This document shows positions 9,339 through 18,797 of a stretch of 64,000 bases of DNA, piece after piece; position 1 is the stretch's first letter, and every line of letters starts with the position of its first letter. Under the pieces are notes generated by a model that saw only the letters and a list, made by a program, of their open reading frames with translations, had not been told where the DNA came from and ran no database searches. The stretch lies in contig NZ_JAUTAU010000001.1 in NCBI RefSeq assembly GCF_030818775.1, positions 949,001 through 1,013,000 on the forward strand, read 5' to 3'. The translations under genes and the position numbers were made by a program. Origin of the DNA: Bacillus sp. SORGH_AS_0510 (lineage in GTDB: Bacteria > Bacillota > Bacilli > Bacillales > Cytobacillaceae).

Positions 9339-12300
9339 TTGAGTAGGAAGAGGAGAAAAAGCAGCAGTTTATTTCTTGTTGTGATCTTATTGCTTGGCTT
9401 AGTTTTACCAAACTTTGCAGGAAAAGTGACGGCCGCGACAAATGCTACGGATCTATTCATCTCAGAATATATCGAGGGCAGTAGCTTCAACAAAGCCATT
9501 GAAGTTTATAATGGCACTGGTGCAGCGGTTAAGTTAAGTGAATACACGCTTGAACATTACGCTAATGGTGCTACCACAACAACCCTTAAAATGGCACTAT
9601 CTTCTGATCCAACTGCAACGCTTGCCAATGGATCTACTTTTGTTATTTCACGCAGTGATGCGGATGCGACCATTGTAGCTAAAGCAAACCTATTGGATGC
9701 AGGCAAAACCGTTATCAACTTTAATGGCGATGACGCGATTGTATTAAAACATAACGGAGCAATCATTGATGTGATTGGAAAAGTGGGAGAGAGGATCAAC
9801 TGGGGAACTACGGTGAAAACCATTGATCAAACTTTAGTACGCAAAAGCTCCGTTACCACTGGAGATAAGAATCCGGATGACGCCTTTGATCCAGCATTAG
9901 AATGGGATAATATGGGGAAAGATGTTTTTACCTATCTTGGTTCACATACGATGGATGGCGGTTCGACACCAGTTGAAACGAAGGTGGCGAATGTAACCGC
10001 AACCCCAGTAGCAGGTGCAGTAGCCGCTGGAACGTCTGTCACATTATCAACAGCAACGGCGGATGCAAAAATTTATTACACCACGGATGGCTCACAGCCA
10101 ACTGCTTCAAGCTCTGAATATAAAGCTCCAATTGTCATTAATGAAGATGTGACGATCAAAGCAATTGGGGTCAAGGCGGGCTTAGATAACAGCGATGTAG
10201 CTACATTGGCTTATACGATTTTACAAGCCAATTCCATTGCTGCAGTCAGAGCTATGCCACTGCAATCAAATGTTCAAACCAGCGGCGTTGTAACAGCTGT
10301 TTTAGGAAGAGCTATCTACTTCCAAGATGCAACAGCAGGGATTGTGGCTTATACACCAACTGACAGCACGACTATTCAACCAGGAAACAAAATCACTGTT
10401 TCAGGTAAATTAACGGAATATTCCACGTTACTTGAAATTGAAGCTAATCATGAAGATATTGTGGTTACAGGTACAGAAACTGTTCCGGCAGCCGAGCTTG
10501 TCAAGGCAGCGGATTTACAAGAAAGTAAAGAAGCAAAGCTTTTAAAACTAAAAAATGTAACAGTAGGTGCGTTCTCTGGCGGTAACTATACGGCAACAGA
10601 TGGTGATGGAACAAGCTTCCAAATCCGGCCGCCAAGCTCCTCCATGCTGACAACAGGTACAACCTATGAAGAAATTACGGGCGTACTAAGTGCCTTTAAC
10701 GGAGTGTATCAATTAATTCCACGGAATGAAGGCGACATTATTCAAGATTCCAGCATTGTTCAATCGGTTGTCGCTACGCCAGGCTCGGGTATGGTGAATT
10801 CGGGTACACAGGTCACCTTAGCGACTGGTACAAGTGGTGCATCCATTCATTATACGTTGGATGGAAGTGAACCAACCGCTACTAGCCCAGTATTCACACA
10901 GCCAATTGTTATAACTAAAGCAACTACAATTAAGGCAGTAGCAGTGAAAGCTGGAATGACTAATAGTCCAATTGCAACGTTTGATTATGTCATCCAAGAT
11001 GGTGCGGTTCACATTTATGATATTCAAGGGAAATCTCACACATCGATTTTTAACGGCAAGACGGTAACTGATGTAGAGGGCGTTGTAACCTATATTGATG
11101 GTACTAGCCGTTTCTTTATCCAAGATCTGCAAGGTGACGGTGATGATAGTACTTCTGACGGAATTCTGGTCTTCAAGTCCAGTCATGGTGTGTCAATTGG
11201 TGACCGAGTAAAAGTAACGGGAAAAGTTACAGAATACTACGGCGAAGGATATGCTGAGAAAACATCAACAGACTTAACTATTACTGAAATTGAAGCTTCA
11301 ACGATCACAAAAAGTGGAACAACTCCGCTACCAGCCCCAATCAAGCTTGGTGTGGACCGTATTGCTCCACCAGAAATCATTGATAATGACCAATTTGCTA
11401 AGTTTGATCCAGCAGAGGATGCCATCGATTTCTGGGAAAGCCTTGAAGGTATGTATGTTCAAGTAGATGACGCAAAAGTGATTGCGCTTCAAAAAGATGG
11501 ATTGGTTTGGGTTGTACCGAAAAACTATCCTACAAACGTTGATCCTGGTGGTTTACGAATTACAGCCACAGATTATAACCCAGATCGGATTGGTGTCGAT
11601 GTAAGAAATGGAGCTACGGCTAATAAGTCGTACCGTGCTAAAATGGGTGACTATTATACCGGAGCAATAAAAGGTGTTGTGAACTACGGTTATAGCAACT
11701 TTAAAGTCATGACTCAAGAATCCAGTTTACCAACCCTAACTGAAACACCAATTGTAAGGGCAGCTACAAAAATTACGCCGGCAACAGACAAATTAACGAT
11801 TGGGACGTATAATGTTGAGAATTTCTCAACAGTCACTCCAGACGATAAAGTAACAAAAATTGCTGATGCGATAGTTAATAAAATGAAAAACCCTGACATT
11901 ATTGGCCTAAACGAAGTCCAGGATAATAACGGCGAAACAGATAACGGTATTGTAGATGGTACGCAAAGTGCACAAAAGATCATTAGTAAGATCAAAACTC
12001 TTGGCGGACCGGACTATTTGTATACTGAAATCGCGCCAATTAATAATCAAGATGGCGGGGCACCTGGTGGAAATATTCGTGTTGCCTTCCTGTACAACAA
12101 AGCTCGTGTTTCATTAACTGCAGGAGCACCTAAAGGAGCAGCGACACAGGCTGTAGGTTTTGAAAATGGCAAACTTACCCTAAATCCAGGACGGATTGAT
12201 CCAACCAATTCTGCATTTAACTCAAGCAGGAAGCCACTGGCTGCGCAATTTGATTTCCAAGGCCAAAGTGTTATCGTGGTGGCTAATCACTTTAACTCTA

Positions 12301-14093
12301 AAAGCGGCGACCAACCATTGTTTGGTAAAACTCAACCACCAGTATTGAGCAGTGAAATACAACGTCATAAAATTGCTGGGATTGTTAATAACTTCGTAAA
12401 AGATGTGAAATCAAAGGATGCCAATGCCAATGTTGTCTTGCTTGGCGACTTTAATGATTTTGAATTCACTAAAACGTTAGAAATTGCAAAAGGAAATGAA
12501 TTAACCAACATGGTTGGCTTCGTTCCAGAAAGGGAGCGTTACAATTACTCATACCAAGGTAACGCCCAAGAATTAGACCATGTCTTAGTTACGAACAATA
12601 TGGTAGTCAACACGACTGTCGATATCTTACACATTAACTCTGGATTCATGGAAGTACATGGACGTGCAAGTGATCATGACCCAGTCTTAATCCAGACAAA
12701 ATTAAAAGCAACCGAAGAGGTTTTACCACCGGTAACACCGCCAGCATCAACGAAGGTTTACAAATTAAGCGGATTTAAAACGAAAAAGTTAACCGTGACC
12801 CACGCAGCTACTGACATTACCATGGATTCTGCTTCGGTGATTTCGGAAGGAATTGTGTTAAAAAGCTCTTTCGCTAAGCTTGGTGGCGAAGGGTTAAAGA
12901 ATACCATTGTCACACTTAGTCCAACAGAACCAGGAGACGCAGCTGTTATTGACTTTGGCGGCGTAGAAGTTAAAGAAGTCATCATAGATAATGCGAATAT
13001 CAGCCAAATCAGGGGCGTTGAAAAGGTTCAAAAATGGACAGTAAAAGATGGAGTGGACCCATCTAAGATCAAATGTACAACCATTGATGGAGTAGTCATT
13101 ACCCCTTCTCCCATAACGGTGCCAAAAGTGAATCAGGGACCTGTGCAATCCAACCCGTTTCCTGCTTTCACCATTCAAAAAGATGCAACATTATCCATTA
13201 ATTTAAATGACTATTTTGCTGATCCAGATGGTGATGTGTTAACGTACACATCAACTGTCGGCATTGTTCAAGGATCGGCGTTAATGATTCCTACAGCAAC
13301 GGCAGGTACAGTCAATGTGACGGTAACAGCAAATGACGGAGCGAAAACGACTAGTGTGTCTTTTACTGTAACCGTAACAGCAGGTTCTACACCAGGAGGG
13401 GACGTAGAGCCTTATTACCAGGCTGCTGCTGGAAAAACAGGTTCCGACCTGAAGCTTGCTCTACACAATATCATTAAAGTGCAAACGAAATTAACGTATG
13501 CTCAAGTAACGGAAGCTTTAAAGAAAACCGACGAGGATCCCAACAATTCCAATAACGTCATACTTTTGTACACGGGTCGATCACAGGCAAAAACAACCTT
13601 TGGTTCAGGAGTCAACGATTGGAATCGTGAGCATGTTTGGGCAAAATCTCACGGTAATTTTGGAACAAGTGTTGGTCCTGGAACAGATATTCATCATTTA
13701 CGACCAGCTGACGCATCAGTAAACAGCACACGCGGCCATTTGGATTTTGATAATGGCGGCAATCCTCAAGGGGAGTGTGCTCAATGTAAATATGATAGCG
13801 ATTCTTTCGAGCCGCCAGATCGTGTAAAAGGTGACATTGCTCGAATGCTTATGTACATGGATGTCCGTTATGAGGGCGACGGCGGGGAGCTTAACCTTGA
13901 GCTAGCTGACAAGGTGAATACGTATCCAACGCCATTCCATGGCAAAAAGTCTGTCCTCCTTCAATGGAGTAAAATGGATCCACCGGATGCCTTTGAAAAG
14001 CACAGAAACGATGTGATTCAATCCATTCAAGGAAATCGTAATCCATTCATCGATCATCCAGAGTGGGCAGAGTCCATTTGGCCTGCGAGTTAA
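9339..14093 (+). CDS. Secreted double nuclease (EEP plus endonuclease I)
   Basis: 1584 residues, TTG start after GGGGTGAT, with a signal peptide (hydrophobic SLFLVVILLLGLVLPNFA). Domains in order: lamin-tail domain (~30-150), chitobiase C-terminal-like repeat (~225-300, YYTTDGSQPT), OB-fold region (~305-405), second chitobiase-like repeat (~470-545), YhcR-type OB domain (~550-640), endonuclease/exonuclease/phosphatase domain (~819-1120: GTYNVENFS, NEVQD, LLGDFNDF, SDHDPV), Ig-like domain (~1260-1345), and a C-terminal endonuclease I domain (~1360-1584: NREHVWAKSH, DIHHLRPAD). Two unrelated nuclease folds in one secreted chain should degrade DNA and RNA outside the cell. It recalls B. subtilis YhcR, with the nucleotidase part placed in the gene upstream. 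No sorting signal is visible. Confidence 0.85.
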   Translation: MSRKRRKSSSLFLVVILLLGLVLPNFAGKVTAATNATDLFISEYIEGSSFNKAIEVYNGTGAAVKLSEYTLEHYANGATTTTLKMALSSDPTATLANGSTFVISRSDADATIVAKANLLDAGKTVINFNGDDAIVLKHNGAIIDVIGKVGERINWGTTVKTIDQTLVRKSSVTTGDKNPDDAFDPALEWDNMGKDVFTYLGSHTMDGGSTPVETKVANVTATPVAGAVAAGTSVTLSTATADAKIYYTTDGSQPTASSSEYKAPIVINEDVTIKAIGVKAGLDNSDVATLAYTILQANSIAAVRAMPLQSNVQTSGVVTAVLGRAIYFQDATAGIVAYTPTDSTTIQPGNKITVSGKLTEYSTLLEIEANHEDIVVTGTETVPAAELVKAADLQESKEAKLLKLKNVTVGAFSGGNYTATDGDGTSFQIRPPSSSMLTTGTTYEEITGVLSAFNGVYQLIPRNEGDIIQDSSIVQSVVATPGSGMVNSGTQVTLATGTSGASIHYTLDGSEPTATSPVFTQPIVITKATTIKAVAVKAGMTNSPIATFDYVIQDGAVHIYDIQGKSHTSIFNGKTVTDVEGVVTYIDGTSRFFIQDLQGDGDDSTSDGILVFKSSHGVSIGDRVKVTGKVTEYYGEGYAEKTSTDLTITEIEASTITKSGTTPLPAPIKLGVDRIAPPEIIDNDQFAKFDPAEDAIDFWESLEGMYVQVDDAKVIALQKDGLVWVVPKNYPTNVDPGGLRITATDYNPDRIGVDVRNGATANKSYRAKMGDYYTGAIKGVVNYGYSNFKVMTQESSLPTLTETPIVRAATKITPATDKLTIGTYNVENFSTVTPDDKVTKIADAIVNKMKNPDIIGLNEVQDNNGETDNGIVDGTQSAQKIISKIKTLGGPDYLYTEIAPINNQDGGAPGGNIRVAFLYNKARVSLTAGAPKGAATQAVGFENGKLTLNPGRIDPTNSAFNSSRKPLAAQFDFQGQSVIVVANHFNSKSGDQPLFGKTQPPVLSSEIQRHKIAGIVNNFVKDVKSKDANANVVLLGDFNDFEFTKTLEIAKGNELTNMVGFVPERERYNYSYQGNAQELDHVLVTNNMVVNTTVDILHINSGFMEVHGRASDHDPVLIQTKLKATEEVLPPVTPPASTKVYKLSGFKTKKLTVTHAATDITMDSASVISEGIVLKSSFAKLGGEGLKNTIVTLSPTEPGDAAVIDFGGVEVKEVIIDNANISQIRGVEKVQKWTVKDGVDPSKIKCTTIDGVVITPSPITVPKVNQGPVQSNPFPAFTIQKDATLSINLNDYFADPDGDVLTYTSTVGIVQGSALMIPTATAGTVNVTVTANDGAKTTSVSFTVTVTAGSTPGGDVEPYYQAAAGKTGSDLKLALHNIIKVQTKLTYAQVTEALKKTDEDPNNSNNVILLYTGRSQAKTTFGSGVNDWNREHVWAKSHGNFGTSVGPGTDIHHLRPADASVNSTRGHLDFDNGGNPQGECAQCKYDSDSFEPPDRVKGDIARMLMYMDVRYEGDGGELNLELADKVNTYPTPFHGKKSVLLQWSKMDPPDAFEKHRNDVIQSIQGNRNPFIDHPEWAESIWPAS

Positions 14094-14103
14094 TTGGTAA
14101 AAG

Positions 14104-14146
14104 AAAAAAGCACCTGAACTTTGTTCATTGAGGCAGGTGCTTTTTT
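14104..14146 (+). terminator. Rho-independent terminator
   Basis: AGCACCTG / CAGGTGCT stem with a 17-nt loop, A-rich upstream and six T downstream. It ends the nuclease transcript; a reading frame starting at 14121 runs through it and is not a credible start for the next gene. Confidence 0.88.
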
Positions 14147-14249
14147 CCTCCTTTTTGTAAGGGCGTATAAAAATAGTTTACTAAGTGATAGGAAAAATCG
14201 GTGTAATTTCACCAATCATATGTTTCTTAGTTTTAAAGGGGGAAAAAAG

Positions 14250-14813
14250 GTGAAACGATCAGGCAAAATCATCTTTGTCTTACTGTTATCATTTGCATTA
14301 ATTAGCTTAAGTGGTTGCTTTGGTAAAGAAACAGCTTCCGATGCTGGAGGGAAAAAGTCGGTTGAAGCCAATAATAAACCTGCAAGTAAAGCGAAAGAAA
14401 CCAATCAAACTACTAAAAAGGTAACTGAAACTACCGGAAGTGTTACCACGGATGATCATAAGGTTGCCGCCAATACAACTGAACAATCGGCAGAAAAATC
14501 ATCAAAGAAAACATCGGAAAACTCAACAAATAAACCAACAGACAAAACAACGAAGAACTCAAATGAAAAAACAACCGAGAAACCAACCGAAAAAACAGAT
14601 AAGAATCAGAATGTAGGAGAAAAAGAGGTTGTTGACTTTGTATTAACTAATACAAAAATCGTTCAAATTTCTAGTATCAGTAAACGAAGTAAAGAACAGC
14701 ATCCTGATTTAGGTCCATTCTTTGTTGTCCGTGGAATTGATTTACGAGGAGAGGTAAGTGAGGTCTGGATTAAGGATCTAAAGATCTTTGAGATGGAAAC
14801 ACAAGCAAATTAA
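14250..14813 (+). CDS. Small lipoprotein with linker and conserved tail domain
   Basis: Starts at GTG 14250, preceded by AAAGGGGGAAAAAAG, giving 187 residues; the longer frame from 14121 overlaps a terminator. A lipoprotein signal (LLLSFALISLSGCF) puts the cysteine at about residue 23. Residues about 27-128 are a low-complexity Thr/Lys/Asn/Glu linker suited to spanning the wall. The last 55 residues (LTNTKIVQIS...LGPFFVVRGID...EVWIKDLKIF) match the C-terminus of the lipoprotein at 26802. I do not recognise the domain. Each copy follows a giant secreted enzyme gene. Confidence 0.75.
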   Translation: MKRSGKIIFVLLLSFALISLSGCFGKETASDAGGKKSVEANNKPASKAKETNQTTKKVTETTGSVTTDDHKVAANTTEQSAEKSSKKTSENSTNKPTDKTTKNSNEKTTEKPTEKTDKNQNVGEKEVVDFVLTNTKIVQISSISKRSKEQHPDLGPFFVVRGIDLRGEVSEVWIKDLKIFEMETQAN

Positions 14814-14818
14814 TGGAG

Positions 14819-14863
14819 AAAAGGAAAACAACAACCCGATGAAGGGTTATTGTTTTCCTTTTT
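14819..14863. terminator. Bidirectional terminator
   Basis: AAAGGAAAACAACAACCC pairs with GGGTTATTGTTTTCCTTT around a 6-nt loop, with A and T runs on both sides. It serves the lipoprotein gene on plus and the polysaccharide operon on minus, overlapping the last codons of the latter. Confidence 0.88.
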
Positions 14864-16187
14864 CTATGTTTACTTTAGAAGCGTTATTTAATAGTATAGT
14901 GCAAAGTCCTAAGATAAACCAAAGGTATCTCCAATGTAAGGTGTCTAGAAAGAAGCTATTAACAATTACACCGATAAAAACCGCTAAAAATAAATAAACG
15001 GGCAGATTCCAGACTTCCTTTTTTCGAAAATGAAAAAGGCGAGATAAAATATACAGAATGACCATAACAAACATCAGGAAGGCGAGCCAACCATTCTCTG
15101 CGATAATTCGGACAAATAAATTGTGTGTGGCATAGTTGAATAGGAGTTCAAATTGTCCAGGGCCAATTCCGAAAAGATGTGTAGAGCCGAGTATTATTCC
15201 TTGCCGCTGATAATAGAATCGATCCGCATCATATGACTGCAATACGTCTGTTGATCCGGAAAATCGGATAGAGAGATCATGCATAATAGAATCCCCTGCT
15301 ACTATTAGGGTTACACTTACTGTTAGCAGTATCATACCGACCAATATGAAGGATTGACCGTACTTTTTCTTATGAAAAATAGAGAAATAAAGATAGATAA
15401 GTGACACGATGGTGAAATTTAATAGAGCTGCACGTGACATACTAGCAAGTAAAACGGCAAATACAGTCCCAGCAAGGAAACAACAGAAAAAATAATGAAT
15501 GGAAACATAATGATAAGAAAATGCCCGTTCAATCAAAAGGAAAATAGCGAGGATCAAGAACGGTGAAAAGTCATTCGGGTCCATAAAAAATCCTTGCGCA
15601 CGAACCCCTTGAAACCAAGTACCCATATCACCTATGAACCCCAATTTCTGTACTATTACCACTAATACTGTAACCAGGACGGTGCAAATATAGCCCAAAA
15701 TTATGGAGTAAAATTCCTTTTTCGTTCGAATGAGAATTGAGAGAAAATAGTAAATGGCTATCATAAACACGGTATGTATAAAGTAGCCGATACCTTCACT
15801 AATATTAGTGCTGTTAGGTATCGAGAGCATAGTAATCCCAATAAATAGTAGAAAAGCATAATTTATAGACCTAACCTGTTGCATTGCCAGAAATTTTTCC
15901 TTTTGCTTTACCCAATAAATGGAACCTACGATAATAAATAAGAGGTCAAAGAGTTTGATGTCTGTATTCATGATGCCAAAGCTGCAGAAAAATACAAATA
16001 AGATAAAAGTTCCCCGATGCTTATAGATGAAAGAGAAAATAACAGGTAAAAGAAAAACACCACAAAGGAATATTCCTAGGCTGCCAAAGGCTGGGACTTT
16101 ATAGATTGTAATAAGAACGACCATCGATAGGCTAATCAGTAGTAATCTAAATAGGTTCATTTTTTTTATGGTCATTTCTCTAATCAC
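14847..16187 (-). CDS. O-antigen ligase/polymerase family membrane protein
   Basis: 446 residues with about ten to twelve membrane segments and a large extracytoplasmic loop (around QSYDADRFYYQRQGIILGS then HLFGIGPGQFE, with HNLFVRIIAENG following), the typical layout of Wzy/WaaL-type proteins. It would polymerise lipid-linked repeat units of an exopolysaccharide outside the membrane. It is the last gene of a five-gene minus-strand cluster, 12 nt after the flippase. Polymerase versus ligase cannot be decided from sequence. Confidence 0.8.
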   Translation of the reverse strand: MIREMTIKKMNLFRLLLISLSMVVLITIYKVPAFGSLGIFLCGVFLLPVIFSFIYKHRGTFILFVFFCSFGIMNTDIKLFDLLFIIVGSIYWVKQKEKFLAMQQVRSINYAFLLFIGITMLSIPNSTNISEGIGYFIHTVFMIAIYYFLSILIRTKKEFYSIILGYICTVLVTVLVVIVQKLGFIGDMGTWFQGVRAQGFFMDPNDFSPFLILAIFLLIERAFSYHYVSIHYFFCCFLAGTVFAVLLASMSRAALLNFTIVSLIYLYFSIFHKKKYGQSFILVGMILLTVSVTLIVAGDSIMHDLSIRFSGSTDVLQSYDADRFYYQRQGIILGSTHLFGIGPGQFELLFNYATHNLFVRIIAENGWLAFLMFVMVILYILSRLFHFRKKEVWNLPVYLFLAVFIGVIVNSFFLDTLHWRYLWFILGLCTILLNNASKVNIEKGKQ

Positions 16188-16199
16188 TCCATATATTGT

Positions 16200-17675
16200 T
16201 CAGGCTAGGATATTTTTTAGTGTATTTTTCCAAAGAAAGAATACGGCTCCTATGTAAATAAGGAAATAAGGTATTCCTACTAACATACTAACTAGAGGGG
16301 AAACACCTTGTAAATATATATTTTTTACAAAAATTACCGGTAAAGAAAGTGTTAAGACTAGTATAGAATTTTTCCCTAATACCATCCAGGGGAATTTCCA
16401 TTGGATTAGTCTGAATGAGAAAAAATAAAGTAATGAGCTATACAAGAAAAATCCGATAGTGGTTGAAATAGCGGCTCCCACATAGCCCCATTGAGGAATA
16501 AAATAAAGATTAAGAGCAAAATTCACTATTGCTGCCACTGTTACAAAATAAAACATTTCCTTTGTCTTTTTAGTTATTTGATAGACAAGTTGTCCGTATA
16601 AGCCAATATTCCAAGCGAAAAAGCCAAAGATTAATATGGGGATAATGATTGCTCCGCTAGTAAACTGTTCACCGAGTAAGAGGGAACTTACTTCCTTTCG
16701 ATAGATTGAAAAATAGACACCAAAAGGTAAAGAGATCATGATAAATAATTGCGTATAGTGAGATATTTTCTGTTCAATATACTCTTTATCTTTATTTTGT
16801 TGAATTTCATTCATCATTCTGGGCTGAACGGCAAAAAACAATGGGTTGCAAATTAAAGCAATTGCCTGCACTGCAATGGTAAAATTAGCAGAATAAATCC
16901 CAACTTCATGTGATGAACGGAAATACTCAATCATAAATCGATCTGTTAGATTCATAACGGTGGTTCCAATGTACCATCCAATTAATGGGAAACCATATGT
17001 CCATAATTTCTTCACAAATTTGCGAAATGAATCCTTACTTGTCTTTTTAGGTTTAAACATTCTATTGGTGTGAACATATCGAAGCATGGGGGTTGTAACC
17101 AATAGCTGGGCTAGTAAAGAACCCCAGACAAAAGCAACAGGTGCCAAGTGTAAATAGTTAACCATCCCAATTATGATTAGTAACTTCAAAAGGGATTGGA
17201 TCACATTTAGGTTTCGGTATTTCTTAGATTGCAAGTCAACTTGATAGATTCCGCTTAGTACCATAAAGTAAATAGAACTCGTAATCAGTAGTACTGAGGG
17301 CCAATAATACTCTTGGTAGGGTTGTAGACTAAATGGTAAAAATAGATACATGGGAATACTCAAAAGGACAAAACCTAGAGAGAGATATAAGAGGAGGTGG
17401 TTTAGATGACGATTAAACTCATTAATCGTCCCTTTATGACTGTATTCCGGTCGGAATCTTTGGATCGATAATATAATCCACTGTGTTAATAGGGAGGATA
17501 AGATAATCGTTGTATTCACCACAATAGTATAGGTACCATATTCTTTTGGTGAGAAATATCTCGTAAAGACCATCAGCAAGATGATATTGACCAGTGCAGG
17601 TGTTAAAAATACAGGAATATAGATTATGGTATCGCGGCCAATCCGACTTTTATTTATGAAAGTATTCATGCTCAT
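16200..17675 (-). CDS. Polysaccharide flippase (Wzx/MATE-like)
   Basis: 491 residues with about 12-14 membrane segments. The N-terminal stretch RDTIIYIPVFLTPALVNIIL and the FSPKEYGTYTIVV motif are typical of polysaccharide biosynthesis (PST/Wzx) flippases, which move undecaprenyl-linked repeat units across the membrane. It lies between a glycosyltransferase and the polymerase gene in a tight operon (12-nt gaps), consistent with a Wzx/Wzy-dependent pathway. Confidence 0.85.
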   Translation of the reverse strand: MSMNTFINKSRIGRDTIIYIPVFLTPALVNIILLMVFTRYFSPKEYGTYTIVVNTTIILSSLLTQWIILSIQRFRPEYSHKGTINEFNRHLNHLLLYLSLGFVLLSIPMYLFLPFSLQPYQEYYWPSVLLITSSIYFMVLSGIYQVDLQSKKYRNLNVIQSLLKLLIIIGMVNYLHLAPVAFVWGSLLAQLLVTTPMLRYVHTNRMFKPKKTSKDSFRKFVKKLWTYGFPLIGWYIGTTVMNLTDRFMIEYFRSSHEVGIYSANFTIAVQAIALICNPLFFAVQPRMMNEIQQNKDKEYIEQKISHYTQLFIMISLPFGVYFSIYRKEVSSLLLGEQFTSGAIIIPILIFGFFAWNIGLYGQLVYQITKKTKEMFYFVTVAAIVNFALNLYFIPQWGYVGAAISTTIGFFLYSSLLYFFSFRLIQWKFPWMVLGKNSILVLTLSLPVIFVKNIYLQGVSPLVSMLVGIPYFLIYIGAVFFLWKNTLKNILA

Positions 17676-17687
17676 GGTCCCCTTAGA

Positions 17688-18797
17688 TTAACTAGAATAT
17701 ACATTATTGGTTTTTACACACATTTGTTCCACAGTTAATTGTTGAGCAATCTCTAAACAATACATACCTAGGTCTAAGCGAATGGTATCATCAGAAAGTA
17801 TGGAATGAAGCCGTTGGACCATTTCATCATCTCCATTGATAGGGACAAGGAGGTTTTCCTTACCATGTGAGTCAAGAACTTCCTTTATTCCACCCACATT
17901 TGTACTAATTACCGGAAGTCCCCTCCCACATGCTTCAACAAAAACATAAGGAAAACCTTCTTTATGAGAAGTAATTATCATCACGTGCATTTGGTCCATC
18001 CATTCATACACATTGTCCTGACTACCCTTTAACAGAATCGTCGACTGTAGATTCTGTTTCATGACTTCACGTTGATAATGATTAAATAGGGGGCCATCCC
18101 CAATAAGCCAAAACTCTACATTTTCATCCGTAAAATGTGAGGCGACCCGAAGCAGCATATCCAAATTTTTTTCTGATGCAAATCGGCCGACAAACCCTAT
18201 AATTTTTCTTTTCGTATGGCGAAGCCTTTTCTGCTTTACCGCCCATTCAGATTGTGAAAGAATTTGATTTTCAGGAATCCCGTTATAAATGACAGATAAT
18301 TTCTGTTCCTTCATTCCATACGTTGCTCCCTGATGATAGTCATAGGCTGAAACCGTAATGATATGGGATGATATCCAGCTAAATGATTTTTCAAGCCATA
18401 AGTAAAAGTATTTCTTTTTCTTTGTTAATGTTGGATCATTAAATACGAATCCATGTGCTGTATAGATGTTTTTCCTTACTCGATTCATGAAAGAGGCAAG
18501 TCTGGCTATGATTCCCGCTTTTGAGCTGTGAGAATGGACAACATCATAGCCTCCTTTTTGAATAAACCGGCTTAAATTCCATAAGGCATATAAGTCTTCT
18601 TTCCACTTAATGGTTCTTGGTATCGGAATCACGATTGCCTTTATATTTTGCTTTTCGAGCTCATCCTTGAAAGGTCCATCTTCTCCCAAAACCACGTGTA
18701 CTTCGTGACCTTGCTTTGAAAACCAATTAGAAAGATAGAGTAAATGCCTCTGTGCACCACCTATATCTGCGCCTGTAATTACATAAAGGATTTTCAT
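17688..18797 (-). CDS. GT4 glycosyltransferase
   Basis: 369 residues in the GT-B fold. The N-terminal domain starts VITGADIGGAQRHLLYLSNW; the C-terminal donor domain contains GFVGRFASEKNLDMLL, a GDGPL turn and HKEGFPYVFVEACGRGLPVISTNVGG with the E-x7-E motif. It adds a sugar to the lipid-linked repeat unit at the cytoplasmic face. Its start overlaps the upstream gene's stop by 4 nt. It resembles B. subtilis EpsD/EpsF in type; donor sugar unknown. Confidence 0.85.
   Translation of the reverse strand: MKILYVITGADIGGAQRHLLYLSNWFSKQGHEVHVVLGEDGPFKDELEKQNIKAIVIPIPRTIKWKEDLYALWNLSRFIQKGGYDVVHSHSSKAGIIARLASFMNRVRKNIYTAHGFVFNDPTLTKKKKYFYLWLEKSFSWISSHIITVSAYDYHQGATYGMKEQKLSVIYNGIPENQILSQSEWAVKQKRLRHTKRKIIGFVGRFASEKNLDMLLRVASHFTDENVEFWLIGDGPLFNHYQREVMKQNLQSTILLKGSQDNVYEWMDQMHVMIITSHKEGFPYVFVEACGRGLPVISTNVGGIKEVLDSHGKENLLVPINGDDEMVQRLHSILSDDTIRLDLGMYCLEIAQQLTVEQMCVKTNNVYSS

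Noticed and set aside
10818-11186. 122-codon minus-strand frame inside the nuclease gene
   Set aside because: Antisense shadow of a large well-supported gene, with no ribosome site and no recognisable domain.
14121-14249. N-terminal extension of the lipoprotein at 14250
   Set aside because: The extra 43 codons begin inside an intrinsic terminator, and the lipoprotein signal starts at GTG 14250 with a good ribosome site.
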